Assembly: GCA_937951615.1 (NCBI GenBank)
Contig: CALFBH010000102.1
Span: forward strand, 1-53,801
Source of the DNA: an uncultured Saprospiraceae bacterium
GTDB taxonomy: Bacteria > Bacteroidota > Bacteroidia > Chitinophagales > Saprospiraceae
DNA: 53,801 nucleotides
Reading direction: 5' to 3'
In this document: in pieces, positions 1-9,200 of the stretch
How positions within the stretch are numbered: the stretch's first letter is position 1
Layout: the number at the start of each line of letters is the position of its first letter
Program-made: the position numbers and the translations under genes
Notes under the pieces: generated by a model
Told to the model about the DNA's origin: nothing
Databases searched by the model: none
Seen by the model: only the letters and a program-made list of their open reading frames with translations

Positions 1-114
1 GCAGACGAAGGATTTGATTAAAATTAGTGGTTTGTCCCCGAAAATATGCTGTATTTTCAACTGAATTCGTCTGACGACAACGGAATTTGCTCAACGATGC
101 TTTGATAGAACACG
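1..114. repeat. Dispersed palindromic element, copy 1 (cut by window edge)
   Basis: The first ~85 bases are the near-perfect reverse complement of 36169-36253, and weaker similarity continues to about 114. Shared landmarks are GCAGACGAAGGATTT, ATATGCTGTATTTTCAAC and GAATTCGTCTGACGACAACGG-like blocks. CAGACGAA near the start pairs with TTCGTCTG at about 68-75, so the element has internal inverted repeats. The copy at 36 kb has further outer arms; here the left part lies outside the window. No protein is encoded. It looks like a non-autonomous miniature element. Confidence 0.7.
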
Positions 115-200
115 ACTAAAATTTTGATGCGTTTGCCCTGACCAATATATTATAACTTAAAGATAGTAAATTTGTATGGAAATTGGGTTCAAAGCTACAT

Positions 201-600
201 CTATAGTGTGCTTTTTCTTTCTATTGCAGCAAGACTAACATAATCCGCCGCCAGAGGATCCAAAGAATTAAACCTAGCCACATCAGCATCATAAAACCGC
301 GCCCCGCGATAATCAAAATCCGTCTCCGTATCCCGTTCATGCTGCGTACTCAAATAGCGTTCCTTGCCAAAACTGCGTAGCTAACCCTCCCGCTTCGCGG
401 TTCACGGCGTTAAAATGATTCACCGAATCATTTTTGCTACGCACCACTTGTTCATCGTAGGGAAAATAGTCCATAGCAGATTCAGTTGTGTAGCTGATAT
501 TATTTGTCCCTACTACTTCAACACTGTACGTCACCCGCGTATTGCCTAGGTTGCAATTCAGAAAATGTGCCGTTGTTTTCAGAGACCGTAGCATAAATAA
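201..600 (-). pseudogene. Orphan Rhs core end, copy A (no toxin tip)
   Basis: The minus strand encodes the conserved end of an Rhs core: LGNTRVTYSVEV, ESAMDYFPY, then ERDTETDFDYRGARFYDADV and NSLDPLAAD. The frame then runs into 13 unrelated residues and a stop at 201-203. There is no toxin domain. A 70-bp insert at 374-443 shifts the frame between the two halves. The copy matches 2430-2815 at about 95 percent and the end of the full Rhs gene (about 3985-4345) less closely. Compared with the full gene it lacks about 24 residues just before LGNTRV, a deletion shared with copy B, so A and B derive from one duplicated unit. It is probably silent and could act as a recombination donor or scar. Confidence 0.8.
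374..443. mobile_element. 70-bp palindromic insert in orphan Rhs copy A
   Basis: The insert is bounded by TGCGTAGC and its inverse GCTACGCA. Inside are two hairpins: CCGC-TTC-GCGG and AAATGATTC-ACC-GAATCATTT. It is absent from the same place in the intact Rhs gene, where the frame reads straight through FPYGKALRSFGKE. An insert of the same length and layout lies at 2567-2636. It encodes nothing and resembles a REP/MITE-type miniature element. Confidence 0.65.
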
Positions 601-622
601 AACGGGGCGTGAAGCCCCGTTT
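593..622 (-). terminator. Rho-independent terminator, upstream of orphan tip A
   Basis: On the minus strand ACGGGGC-TTCAC-GCCCCGT is followed by TTTATTT. It would end transcription of the small genes at 772-1661. The same hairpin precedes orphan copy B, so terminator and Rhs fragment were duplicated together. Confidence 0.75.
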
Positions 623-771
623 AATGAGTTTGATACATTAAAAGTATTGATAAAGCATGAAAATACTTTTCAATTCTTAAGTCTATTTTTCATCTTCGTT
701 TTTAAAATCAGGAGCAGAGATTTAGTGAAAAAATATTCCGTATGAATCCATTGTTCAATTAATCTAATTTT

Positions 772-906
772 TCAAGTATCTGTTTCTACTCTTTCTTTGA
801 TTGCATCTTCAACTTTTAAGTACATCCAATTAATGTATTTTTTTGTCAAAATGCGAGTAGACAGAATGAATATTATAATGAATCCAATTACAATTAATGG
901 GTTCAT
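772..906 (-). CDS. Small membrane protein, 44 aa
   Basis: An ATG-started frame encodes 44 residues. It begins MNPLIVIGFIIIFILSTRIL, a single membrane segment at about residues 3-20, followed by a Lys/Arg-rich stretch and an acidic amphipathic tail (VEDAIKERVETDT). It lies downstream of the lipoprotein gene at 1158-1661, on the same strand and before the shared terminator. I do not recognise a family. Its place next to a displaced toxin tip allows the idea of an immunity accessory for a membrane-targeting toxin, or the remnant of the partner gene of copy A. No distinct ribosome-binding site is visible, as is usual in Bacteroidota. Confidence 0.4.
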   Translation of the reverse strand: MNPLIVIGFIIIFILSTRILTKKYINWMYLKVEDAIKERVETDT

Positions 907-1042
907 GGTTTAATTGTTTAAGCTTGATACTAACTGTCCTGTTGAAGCCTCCACCAATGCAGGCTGGTCATTTTCTGGTTCTTTTCAGAAGAAGTGACGC
1001 TAATATTCTACTCGTAATTGAATATTGACTGCCTTTATGATA

Positions 1043-1080
1043 AACCCGAAGTTGCTTTCCAATTTCGGGTTAGTTTTTTT
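1043..1080 (+). terminator. Hairpin with T-run
   Basis: AACCCGAA pairs with TTCGGGTT and is followed by TAGTTTTTTT on the plus strand. No plus-strand gene lies upstream. The hairpin sits just beyond the end of the minus-strand lipoprotein gene and may work in that direction too, although the T-run there is poor. Confidence 0.55.
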
Positions 1081-1157
1081 CAGAAAATTTAGAAAACATT
1101 CATAGCCATCTCTTGTGATTGAGAAGAAGCATCAGTAACGAGACTATAATGATTATC

Positions 1158-1661
1158 TTAACTTCCTGTGAATGTATAAATATTTTCTGATATTTTTTTA
1201 TTTACAGAAATTACATATCGATTTCTTAAATGGATTTCACTTTTTGGTATAATACTGGAATTATGAACGACAATTATTCCGCGTATATCTCCCAGAAAAC
1301 CACCCTGTACAAAAATGGAAAGCTCACCTTCTCTATAGTAATGCCTTAACTTATAGTCTTTAAGTTTTTCTGTAAAAAAAAGAAATTCATCTTCGGATAT
1401 ATTTTCAGCTTTTAAAACATCTTTATAATAATAAGATTTACTTAAACTGTTTTTTGAATCATCAAAAGAAGGAACTATACGCATTCTTATCTGTTTACCA
1501 TTAATAAATTTTTTAGAGCGAGTACAGTCATCAATTTCTGTAATATTCTTTGTTTTGTGAAGAATATTTGCTATTTCTATAACTTGGTTTTGATTTATAG
1601 AATCACTTAAACCACAACCCAAAGAAAAAGAAAGTATAATTGCAATAAAAAAATGTTTCAT
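1158..1661 (-). CDS. Lipoprotein, candidate immunity protein for orphan tip B
   Basis: The product has 167 aa. Residues 1-16 form a lipoprotein signal with lipobox SLGC, so the mature protein should start at Cys16 and sit in the periplasm or outer membrane. The rest is a soluble domain rich in Lys and Ile with no family I recognise. The gene starts 15 bp after the end of the displaced Rhs toxin tip, on the same strand, which is the position of an immunity gene in polymorphic-toxin cassettes. Base composition is lower in GC than the Rhs core, as usual for exchangeable cassettes. A lipid anchor would suit a toxin acting outside the cytoplasm. Immunity function is inferred from position only. 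Confidence 0.6.
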   Translation of the reverse strand: MKHFFIAIILSFSLGCGLSDSINQNQVIEIANILHKTKNITEIDDCTRSKKFINGKQIRMRIVPSFDDSKNSLSKSYYYKDVLKAENISEDEFLFFTEKLKDYKLRHYYREGELSIFVQGGFLGDIRGIIVVHNSSIIPKSEIHLRNRYVISVNKKISENIYTFTGS

Positions 1662-1676
1662 TATTAGTTAGTTTTA

Positions 1677-2790
1677 TTACCAGCCAGTTAACCAGCGTGT
1701 TGCCTTCTCGCCTTTTGCTTTAATTTTTGCTCTACTTTCATCATTATAGTTTGTTCTATAATCAAGTCTGGATCGCCAGTTAACAAGAGAAGGTGGTTCT
1801 CCAAACAAATTGTAACCTGTCCTAATCGCTGCATTGTGATTAAACTCATTCACAGGACCTGCCCTAGCATATCTGTCACCGCCATTAATTTTCTCACTTG
1901 ACCAAGCAACAAAATGGTAGCCTATAGCTGTACCATTTGCATCATTGATATTTACGCCTAGGTTGTCTAATGCTGCTCCCCATAGATAGTTTAATGCTTC
2001 GTGAGAGTTATAATAAATTCCCTGAATTTCATAAATAGTACCATCTTCAAATAAGTTAACAAAATCGATATGTCCACCTTCCTGCGATTCATGAAATATT
2101 CCACTATAAACAGATAAATAACTTTCCTCAATACCTTCTGTTGCCTCTGCTACTATTTTTTTTAAATCTTCAACTAGACATACAACTGAACATCCATTCC
2201 AAGGATTCTGTGATTTTGGATCTCCTTTGACAGTATTTATGCTGTTAACTTGGACATAAGTTCCGTCTATATCTATAAAATACCTATCAATCTGATCATT
2301 TTCAATTCGAAATATTTCATTTCCATTTTCATCCAACAATATATCATCTTGAGGTGCCGTAGCAGTTCGACCGTCGGGGTCGATATAAGTATTTGGATTC
2401 CCCAACACATAATTATAAGCCGACCAAGCCACAAAGTCCGCCGCCAAAGGATCCAAAGAATTAAACCTAGCCACATCAGCATCATAAAACCGCGCCCCAC
2501 GATAATCAAAATCAGTCTCTGTATCCCGCTCATGCTGTGTACTCAAATAGCGTTCCTTACCAAAACTGCGTAGCTTACCCTCCCGCTTCGCGGTTCACGG
2601 CGTTAAAATGATTCCCCGAATCATTTTTGCTACGCACCACTTGTTCATCATAAGGATAATAGTCCATAGCAGATTCAGTTGTGTAGCTGATATTATTTGT
2701 CCCTACTACTTCAACACTGTACGTCCACCCGCGTATTGCCTAGGTTGCAATTCAGAAAATGTGTTGTTGTTTCCAGAGACCGTAGCATAA
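1677..2790 (-). pseudogene. Orphan Rhs tip B with alternative toxin domain
   Basis: The open part runs from about 2546 to 1677 (289 codons from a TTG). It opens with STQHERDTETDFDYRGARF, continues through the Rhs core signature to NPNTYIDPDG, and then carries a C-terminal domain of about 230 residues unrelated to the tip of the full Rhs protein. That domain has SQEGGHIDF, EALNYLWGAALDNLG and NHNAAIRTGYNLF. The spacing of G-rich, W-G-A and terminal GY motifs faintly recalls the Ntox44 type, but I cannot confirm this. Upstream, a 1-bp insertion near 2725 and the 70-bp insert (stop codon at its edge) break the link to LGNTRV and ESAMDYYPY. With no signal peptide or Rhs shell it should be silent unless recombined onto the main gene. 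Confidence 0.75.
2567..2636. mobile_element. 70-bp palindromic insert in orphan Rhs copy B
   Basis: It has the same size and layout as 374-443: ends TGCGTAGC/GCTACGCA, inner hairpins CCGC-TTC-GCGG and AAATGATTC-CCC-GAATCATTT. Only a few bases differ, including loop bases, and the stems are kept. On the minus strand it brings a TAA in frame with the Rhs core. Confidence 0.65.
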
Positions 2791-2815
2791 ATAAAACGGG
2801 GCGTAAAGCCCCGTC
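2790..2815 (-). terminator. Rho-independent terminator of the Rhs-immunity operon
   Basis: On the minus strand ACGGGGC-TTTAC-GCCCCGT is followed by TTTTATTTAT. It lies about 45 bp after the stop of the immunity gene at 2862, and would stop read-through into orphan tip B. Confidence 0.8.
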
Positions 2816-2861
2816 TTGATATTTCATTTGTAAAAAGAATGTAATTTATATCTGAATAAGA

Positions 2862-3269
2862 TTAGCTTTTTTGCAAATAATACTTAGTAGCATTCCTTTT
2901 GTTATAATCTGGAGAAATCTCATTATTTTTATAAAAATAGCTAAATACACTTTTAGCATCCTCTATACTAAGGTCTTCATGCCCTAAAACTCTTATAGGT
3001 CCTACTTTGCATTCAATTGTGTGCCATACTTTACTGGTATCTTTTCTACCTATTACGTAATGCTTAAAAGAGCCATCCAAGTTATATATCCTTGCTTCTA
3101 ATGTTAAATGATCGGTGCTTCCAGCACACTGAATATAGTCATTTCCAGACTCTAAAATAACATAAGAATTGGTACTAGAGTTCAGTTCTTTTAAGGCATC
3201 ATCTATTTCTGATGCTACAACTGTATTTAAAGTTTTCTCCCCACCGTGGTAGTCAAATCTTAATCTCAT
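2862..3269 (-). CDS. Candidate immunity protein for the Rhs nuclease tip
   Basis: The product has 135 aa, no signal peptide and no membrane segment, so it should be cytoplasmic. Its ATG overlaps the Rhs stop codon (ATGA), which implies translational coupling. The fold appears alpha/beta: a middle strand-rich part (YVILESGNDYIQCAG, LTLEARIYN, HYVIGRK) and a helical C-terminal part. I cannot name the family; small cognate immunity proteins with a similar order (strand, YIQ-like turn, E-R) are common in polymorphic-toxin cassettes. A cytoplasmic partner agrees with a nucleic-acid-cutting toxin. Function is inferred from coupling and position. Confidence 0.65.
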   Translation of the reverse strand: MRLRFDYHGGEKTLNTVVASEIDDALKELNSSTNSYVILESGNDYIQCAGSTDHLTLEARIYNLDGSFKHYVIGRKDTSKVWHTIECKVGPIRVLGHEDLSIEDAKSVFSYFYKNNEISPDYNKRNATKYYLQKS

Positions 3270-6200
3270 TGATGTCTTATTTCTAATGCTCTGTGAATTG
3301 TTAAATCTTTATTTTTTCCGGTTCCTTGCACCGTATTTTTACTTGATGAATTCAAATTGGTATCAAAGTTTTTTTGGGAAGTAGTTCTAGAGGCTCCTCC
3401 CGATTTTACTTCTAAACCAATGTTATTCCCATTCGGACTATGTGCAGCACCATCATATACTCTTACGTTGCCACCTGCATCTTTAACGTAAACTCTACCT
3501 TCTGTAACAGACCATCCATCTTTAGCTTCAACTGCGTTCCAAACAGATTTTTCTGCATTAGCTCCCGCAGCTGGTGCATCTCCTTTAGGACTTGCGAACT
3601 TGCCATCAGCACTTCTATAACCGTTATTGTATAATACGCCTCCTGCTTCGTCGGTCATATCTTTAGCTGCTTGTCCGGCAGCTTCAGCACTAAACTCTAT
3701 CACTTCATCACTATTTTTAACCGCTAATTCAGACCCCTCTCGAATAGCCTTTAGACCAGTTGCAGCTCCGCCCGGAACAACTGGTACAGCCGTCGCTACA
3801 ACATCAATAACTACACCTACACCATCTACAAAAGCACCGACATAGTTTCCTGCGGCAACGTTTTTAATCAAACTACCAACACCATATACTACATTTCCTA
3901 CATCCCATACAGTATCGGGAGTCGGCCACTTTCCGTCAGGGTCAGTATAAGCATTGGGATTTGCCAGTACATAATTATAAGGTGACCAAGCTGCCAAATC
4001 CATCGCCAAAGGATCAAGCGAATTAAACCTAGCCACATCCGCATCATAAAACCTTGCCCCACGATAATCAAAATCCGTCTCCGTGTCTCTTTCATGGTGC
4101 GTACTCAAATATCGTTCCTTACCAAAACTGCGCAGGGCTTTTCCGTAAGGAAAATAGTCCATAGCAGATTCTGTTGTGTAACTGATATTATTTACTCCTA
4201 ATACCTCAACACTATAAGTCACTCGCGTGTTGCCCAGATGGTCATAAAGATAATAATTAAGCTGTGGAACAGGCGCATTTACAGGCTGTGCAACATAAGC
4301 CCGACTAATTTTCAATTCACAGAATGTCCCATTATTTTCAGCCCAGAGTACTTTGTCCTGTCCGCTGACATCTCCATTTAGATTGAAATCGCTGGACAGG
4401 TAGCGGTCGAAGCTACCATTATTTACCGCCCATTCGGATTTGTCTTGTCCATTGATATCGTCACTTTGTGAGCCAGGTAATGTGATGGCATTGCCAGCAA
4501 GCATTGCCCACACACTGGGAGCAATTTCTTTTTGTCCTGTTGCTCCTGTGGCGGCACTGTTGGATGCAGTAAAGTCATGGCGCAAAATATTATCTGTCAG
4601 ACCAATCTTTTGGGCTGATATAATGCCGGTGTGGTTGCGATGCTCTATGACGACATACACACTGTCCGTAGCCAGCGAGCGTGGAAGAAAAATACCTTCA
4701 GCCAGTTCAAGCTGTCCGTCACTGTGTAGCAAGGCAGCCGTTTTGAAAATTTCGGCTGTGGTATCAATTTCTGTCCTGAGAGATAGTAGTACCCAGTCCA
4801 CTACGGTAGTAGCATAACTGTTTTCATCGTAGTCATCTCCTTCATTGCCCTGATAAAACCACGGAGAAACATTATAAGGCTGCCCGATAGGTGTTGAACT
4901 TACTAATTCGTTGAACGGAGTCTGTCCAGGCAATAGACCTCTTTCATTAAGTCCCGTCGTCATTAGCCCATTCTGCTCCGAATAAGCACCTTCCAGCCAG
5001 ACTTTCACATCAAGTTCATAAACAAGAGGAGCTTCATTGGTACTGGCTATCCGTTCTTTTCCATAGATATACCAGACGATGTTGCCCGTATCATCTATAA
5101 TGGCAAGTTCTCTGCCTGTTGCATCTCGGAGATAATATTCTTCTTTAAACACCGTCACGGCTGCGGAATCCAACTTTTTGTATATCCGCATGTCGTTTAC
5201 ATCATAAAGATAATGAATTATTGTGTCTGTTCCAACTGATAATTGCTGTGGCAGATTAGCACGTCCGTACACCGTGTTGGTCAGGTTCTTTTTGGTGTCG
5301 GTGAGCATATTGCCGTTTGGATCGTAGGTATATCGGGTTGGTCCGTTTTCTACGCTTTGAAGACGATTTGTTCCTACTTCATAGACATAATTATAAGGCA
5401 CGATCCCTTGTTCAGTAATCCGATTGAGAATATTTAAATTACCAATATTATCGTAGGTATAAGCCGTTGATCCGACACTCCCTAGATAGCCTCTACAGGC
5501 AGCTGCGCGCAGTCGATTAAGTCCATCATAGGTATAAGCATAGGTGCTTTCATTTTCAAATGTATTTAAGGCAGTGGCATTGGTTGTTCCTGCTAGTTTA
5601 TATGTTGCCTGTGTTGAATTGATGTTCCCGTTCCAGCTTGTTGTCGTATTCTGTGCCTGTGTCGGGTTATCGTTATCATAAAACATGCGCCAGTTGAATA
5701 AGCCAGCATCTAGTTCAGTCAGCCGGTCACGGATGTCATAGCTGTGTGTGATGGTTTCTATCTCCTGATTTTTCAATGTCCCATTATCGCCAGAAGCGTA
5801 GTACTTCACTTCATCCACTAGTCCAAGTGCGTCATTATAGGTGTAGGAAGCGACTTTATAGCCTTGTTGTTTATCATCAGTATAACTGATATAGACTTCA
5901 TTGAGTCGATTGAAATCATCGTAGGTATAATGGTGTTGAAAATCAAGACCATCCCCATTCAGGTCTATATTTTGGGTTTTCAGGCTGCCTTGTAGATTAT
6001 AATCGGGCAGGTCAATTATTGTTGTGCTGCCCTGTGAAGTCAGACTAAGTCCTTCTGCATTGAACTGAACAATTTCCCAGTCGAGCCAGCCATTTTCATT
6101 ATAAGACATGAAGCGGTACTCAATTGGATTACCCTGTAAATCGTAGCTGATGGTATGGCTGACTTGTCCTTTTTCATTGTCCAGATTGCCAAGTTTATTT

Positions 6201-9200
6201 TGTGCAATTGGAGAAATCGACGCCTCATTTGCATCAAAATCATTTCCATAGAAAAAACGTTTTTCAAGAATAAAACCACTCATACTGCCTGAACCAGAAG
6301 CTCCGCCACTAAACATCCAGGCTGTTTCCTGGGCTGCATCCAGACTATCTATGATGCCTGTTTGTTGCAAGGCTGATGTGCTGTAATAAACCTGTTCTGT
6401 CGGACGTCCGAATTTATCATACTCATAAAATCTTGCTGCGCCTTCGGCTGCTGATTTTGCATCTTCTTCTATGATGACCTGACCGGAGGTGTTATAAACG
6501 TAATTTGTTGTGCCACCATCTACGGTTGTTTTTTCGCATAATTGTCCCAACAGGTTATAAACATAAGCACTTTCCTGCTTTTTAGGATTGATGACTTCGA
6601 CCAATTGCCCCCGACTGTCATATACAAATAGCGTGATGATATTATCCGTACCATCATTGCCCATTGTGGCAATTTTCTGTCCGACGGCATTGGTGTATTC
6701 AATGGCTGTTTTGCCATCCTCATCGGTCATCTGTGTCCGCATCAGGCGATAAGCTGAGGGAGTGCCAGAGAATAAAAGGTTTTGTTCGTCAGTGTTCAAA
6801 TCCAGTTCAGTAGCAGCGACATCGCCGCTTATCAGGCAGTAAGCATTATCTACAGTATGCGAGGAGGTATTGATGTCGATGCCGTATTTCGCAGACTTGA
6901 ATACTCTGGAACGTGGTGTGTCTTCGTATTGGTTTTCAGCATAATTAGGCGATAAAGCCTGGTGCATATTATATGACAAACTATTGAAACCTGAATTATA
7001 CAAATACGGTTTGTATAGTTTTGTCTGCCTGTCCCAGTTGTCATAATCTATACCACCTGCTACGATGAGTTCACTGGAAGTCGAGGCTTTGTGCGTAGCT
7101 GTAATCGCACTGCGACCAAGCGGATCTACATAAGCTCTTGCTATCATACTTTCATTCTCGCCGATTTCATTATAAGTACGGGTTTCTACATAATTATCCA
7201 GCATTCGGGTTTCGAAGTCTTTGCTGTGGTCGCTATTCCATTGGTGATAGGCGATTTCTCCTGTTTTTTGTCCATTCAGATAAGTAAATCGCAGACGTCC
7301 GTAATAATCGTATCCATAAGTAAGCAATTTCCCATTCGGGTCTATGATGCTGTCTATGCTGTAATTTTCATGGTAGGTATAATGTGTGGTCAGCGAGTCC
7401 GGCAGTCCTACGCCTACGGTGATGGAAGTTGGAACATTAACCAAATCCATAATCATTACTCCAATGGAAGTGTCATATATACTGTCGCAATACCAGTATC
7501 TTTGTGATTTAACGCCAGTATATTCATACCGTGTTTTCAGCCTTTTTTCATCTTCTTCCAGTTGTACTGCCCCATACATGTTTCGTTCTATCACTTTATG
7601 TGTTTTGAGGCTTGAGTATGGAAAATCTGGGAGAAAATTATTTGTATTTGCTGCATCTTCTGTGAAACGGAGTATGGCATATTTAGCATCAGGAACACTT
7701 TGATAAGTACTCTTAATCACTTCATTCGTCTGAATTTCTGTTGTCTGATAAAACAAATTGTCTTTGTGGGCATAGCCTAAGTCAATGAGTTGTCTTGAAT
7801 CATTTTCTCCTCCATTTGTAAGAGAATCCACATCTTCACTGGTTGCTATAAGACACCAGTAACAAGAATTATCTTCCCCAATCACAGTAGTCATGGCATC
7901 AGGAGGATTATAGCAATCTCCACTATTTACTATCAGGCAATTATCATAACCTCCTACCGATGTCATTCCCCCATTGCCTGTTGCGTCACATTCATTCAAT
8001 ATAATGTCTTCTAATTGTTCATTGGAAAAAACGGATATATCATTCCATTCATTACTGTAGGTCAGATAGGTGGACTGACTAATGGCATCCTGTCCGGGAG
8101 CTTTGGAAGTGACACGTTCCTGAAATGCAATGTTGCGCATTTTATATTTCCAACTCCAGTGAACCGGATAAAATAATTTATCATTTCCATCATCCAGATT
8201 TTGCAGGTAATCACCCAAACCTTTATTCATGCTTACAGGAATATGCTCCTGATTCATCATGTCGTAATAATAGAAATATTCTGTAGCGGTATAAGCGTCA
8301 GGATGCTGTGGCGAATAGCTTTTCTTTTTGTATAACTGCCAGGAAGGTTCCCATTGTAGTTGCTGCCAGTTGGTGTTGCCGTGTAGCAGGATGTCATAGC
8401 CTTCAGAGGTGGTTGATCCAGTTTCATCGGCATCGTAATATTCGTATTCTGTGATGGTTTGAAGAGAATCTACACTGCCGGAACAAGAATTATCGTAGGC
8501 GGTTTCTGTGCTTTGAGCTGTTTTGATAAAATAACTATCTAGATAATAGGAAGCCTGATAGGCTAGAATATGATTTTCAAATACAGACTCGTAAGGTTTC
8601 ATTCCACTAAAACAACTAAGTCCTCTTATGCTTGGATATTCTGCGGTATATGTTGGAGAAAAAAGGTAGTAATTTTCATTCCACAGCTCATAAGCCTGAA
8701 AGAAGTAGTTCTGATACATTTCATATCTTTCCAATGCGGCATAATATTCAGATACTGTATCGGGAGCAGAGGCGTAATATTCAGGAAAAGGATATAACGA
8801 ATATATCCACTCTGTGATATGAGGAGGGCGTTGAATGTCATGAAAACCATATCCATTATTAATCCCATCATTATAATATGGAATGAGTACATCTCGGTAA
8901 TACGTAATCCAATCTTTTACTAATGTGCTATCTACGGGTAAAGGGGCTGTTAGAGGTTCGGGGTTAAGTCTGTTTTCATTATAATAATAATCCGTCAAAG
9001 CAGAAACTTCCCATGGAAAAAGTACATTTGGTGATGTTGGTATAACAGTAGGATATATACTATCTATCGTTGGGTTGGGACTTGCATAGTCGGGTATAAT
9101 TCTATCAATATAATCATGTCCGAGTGGGTAATTTCCATTATCTGTCATCAGATTTTTGTTGTGCCTTGTCCTAAGCTTTCCCCTAACAAAAGCTTTTTGA

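Noticed and set aside
542-745. 67-codon plus-strand frame
   Set aside because: It overlaps the orphan Rhs fragment and its terminator, and the sequence has no protein-like pattern.
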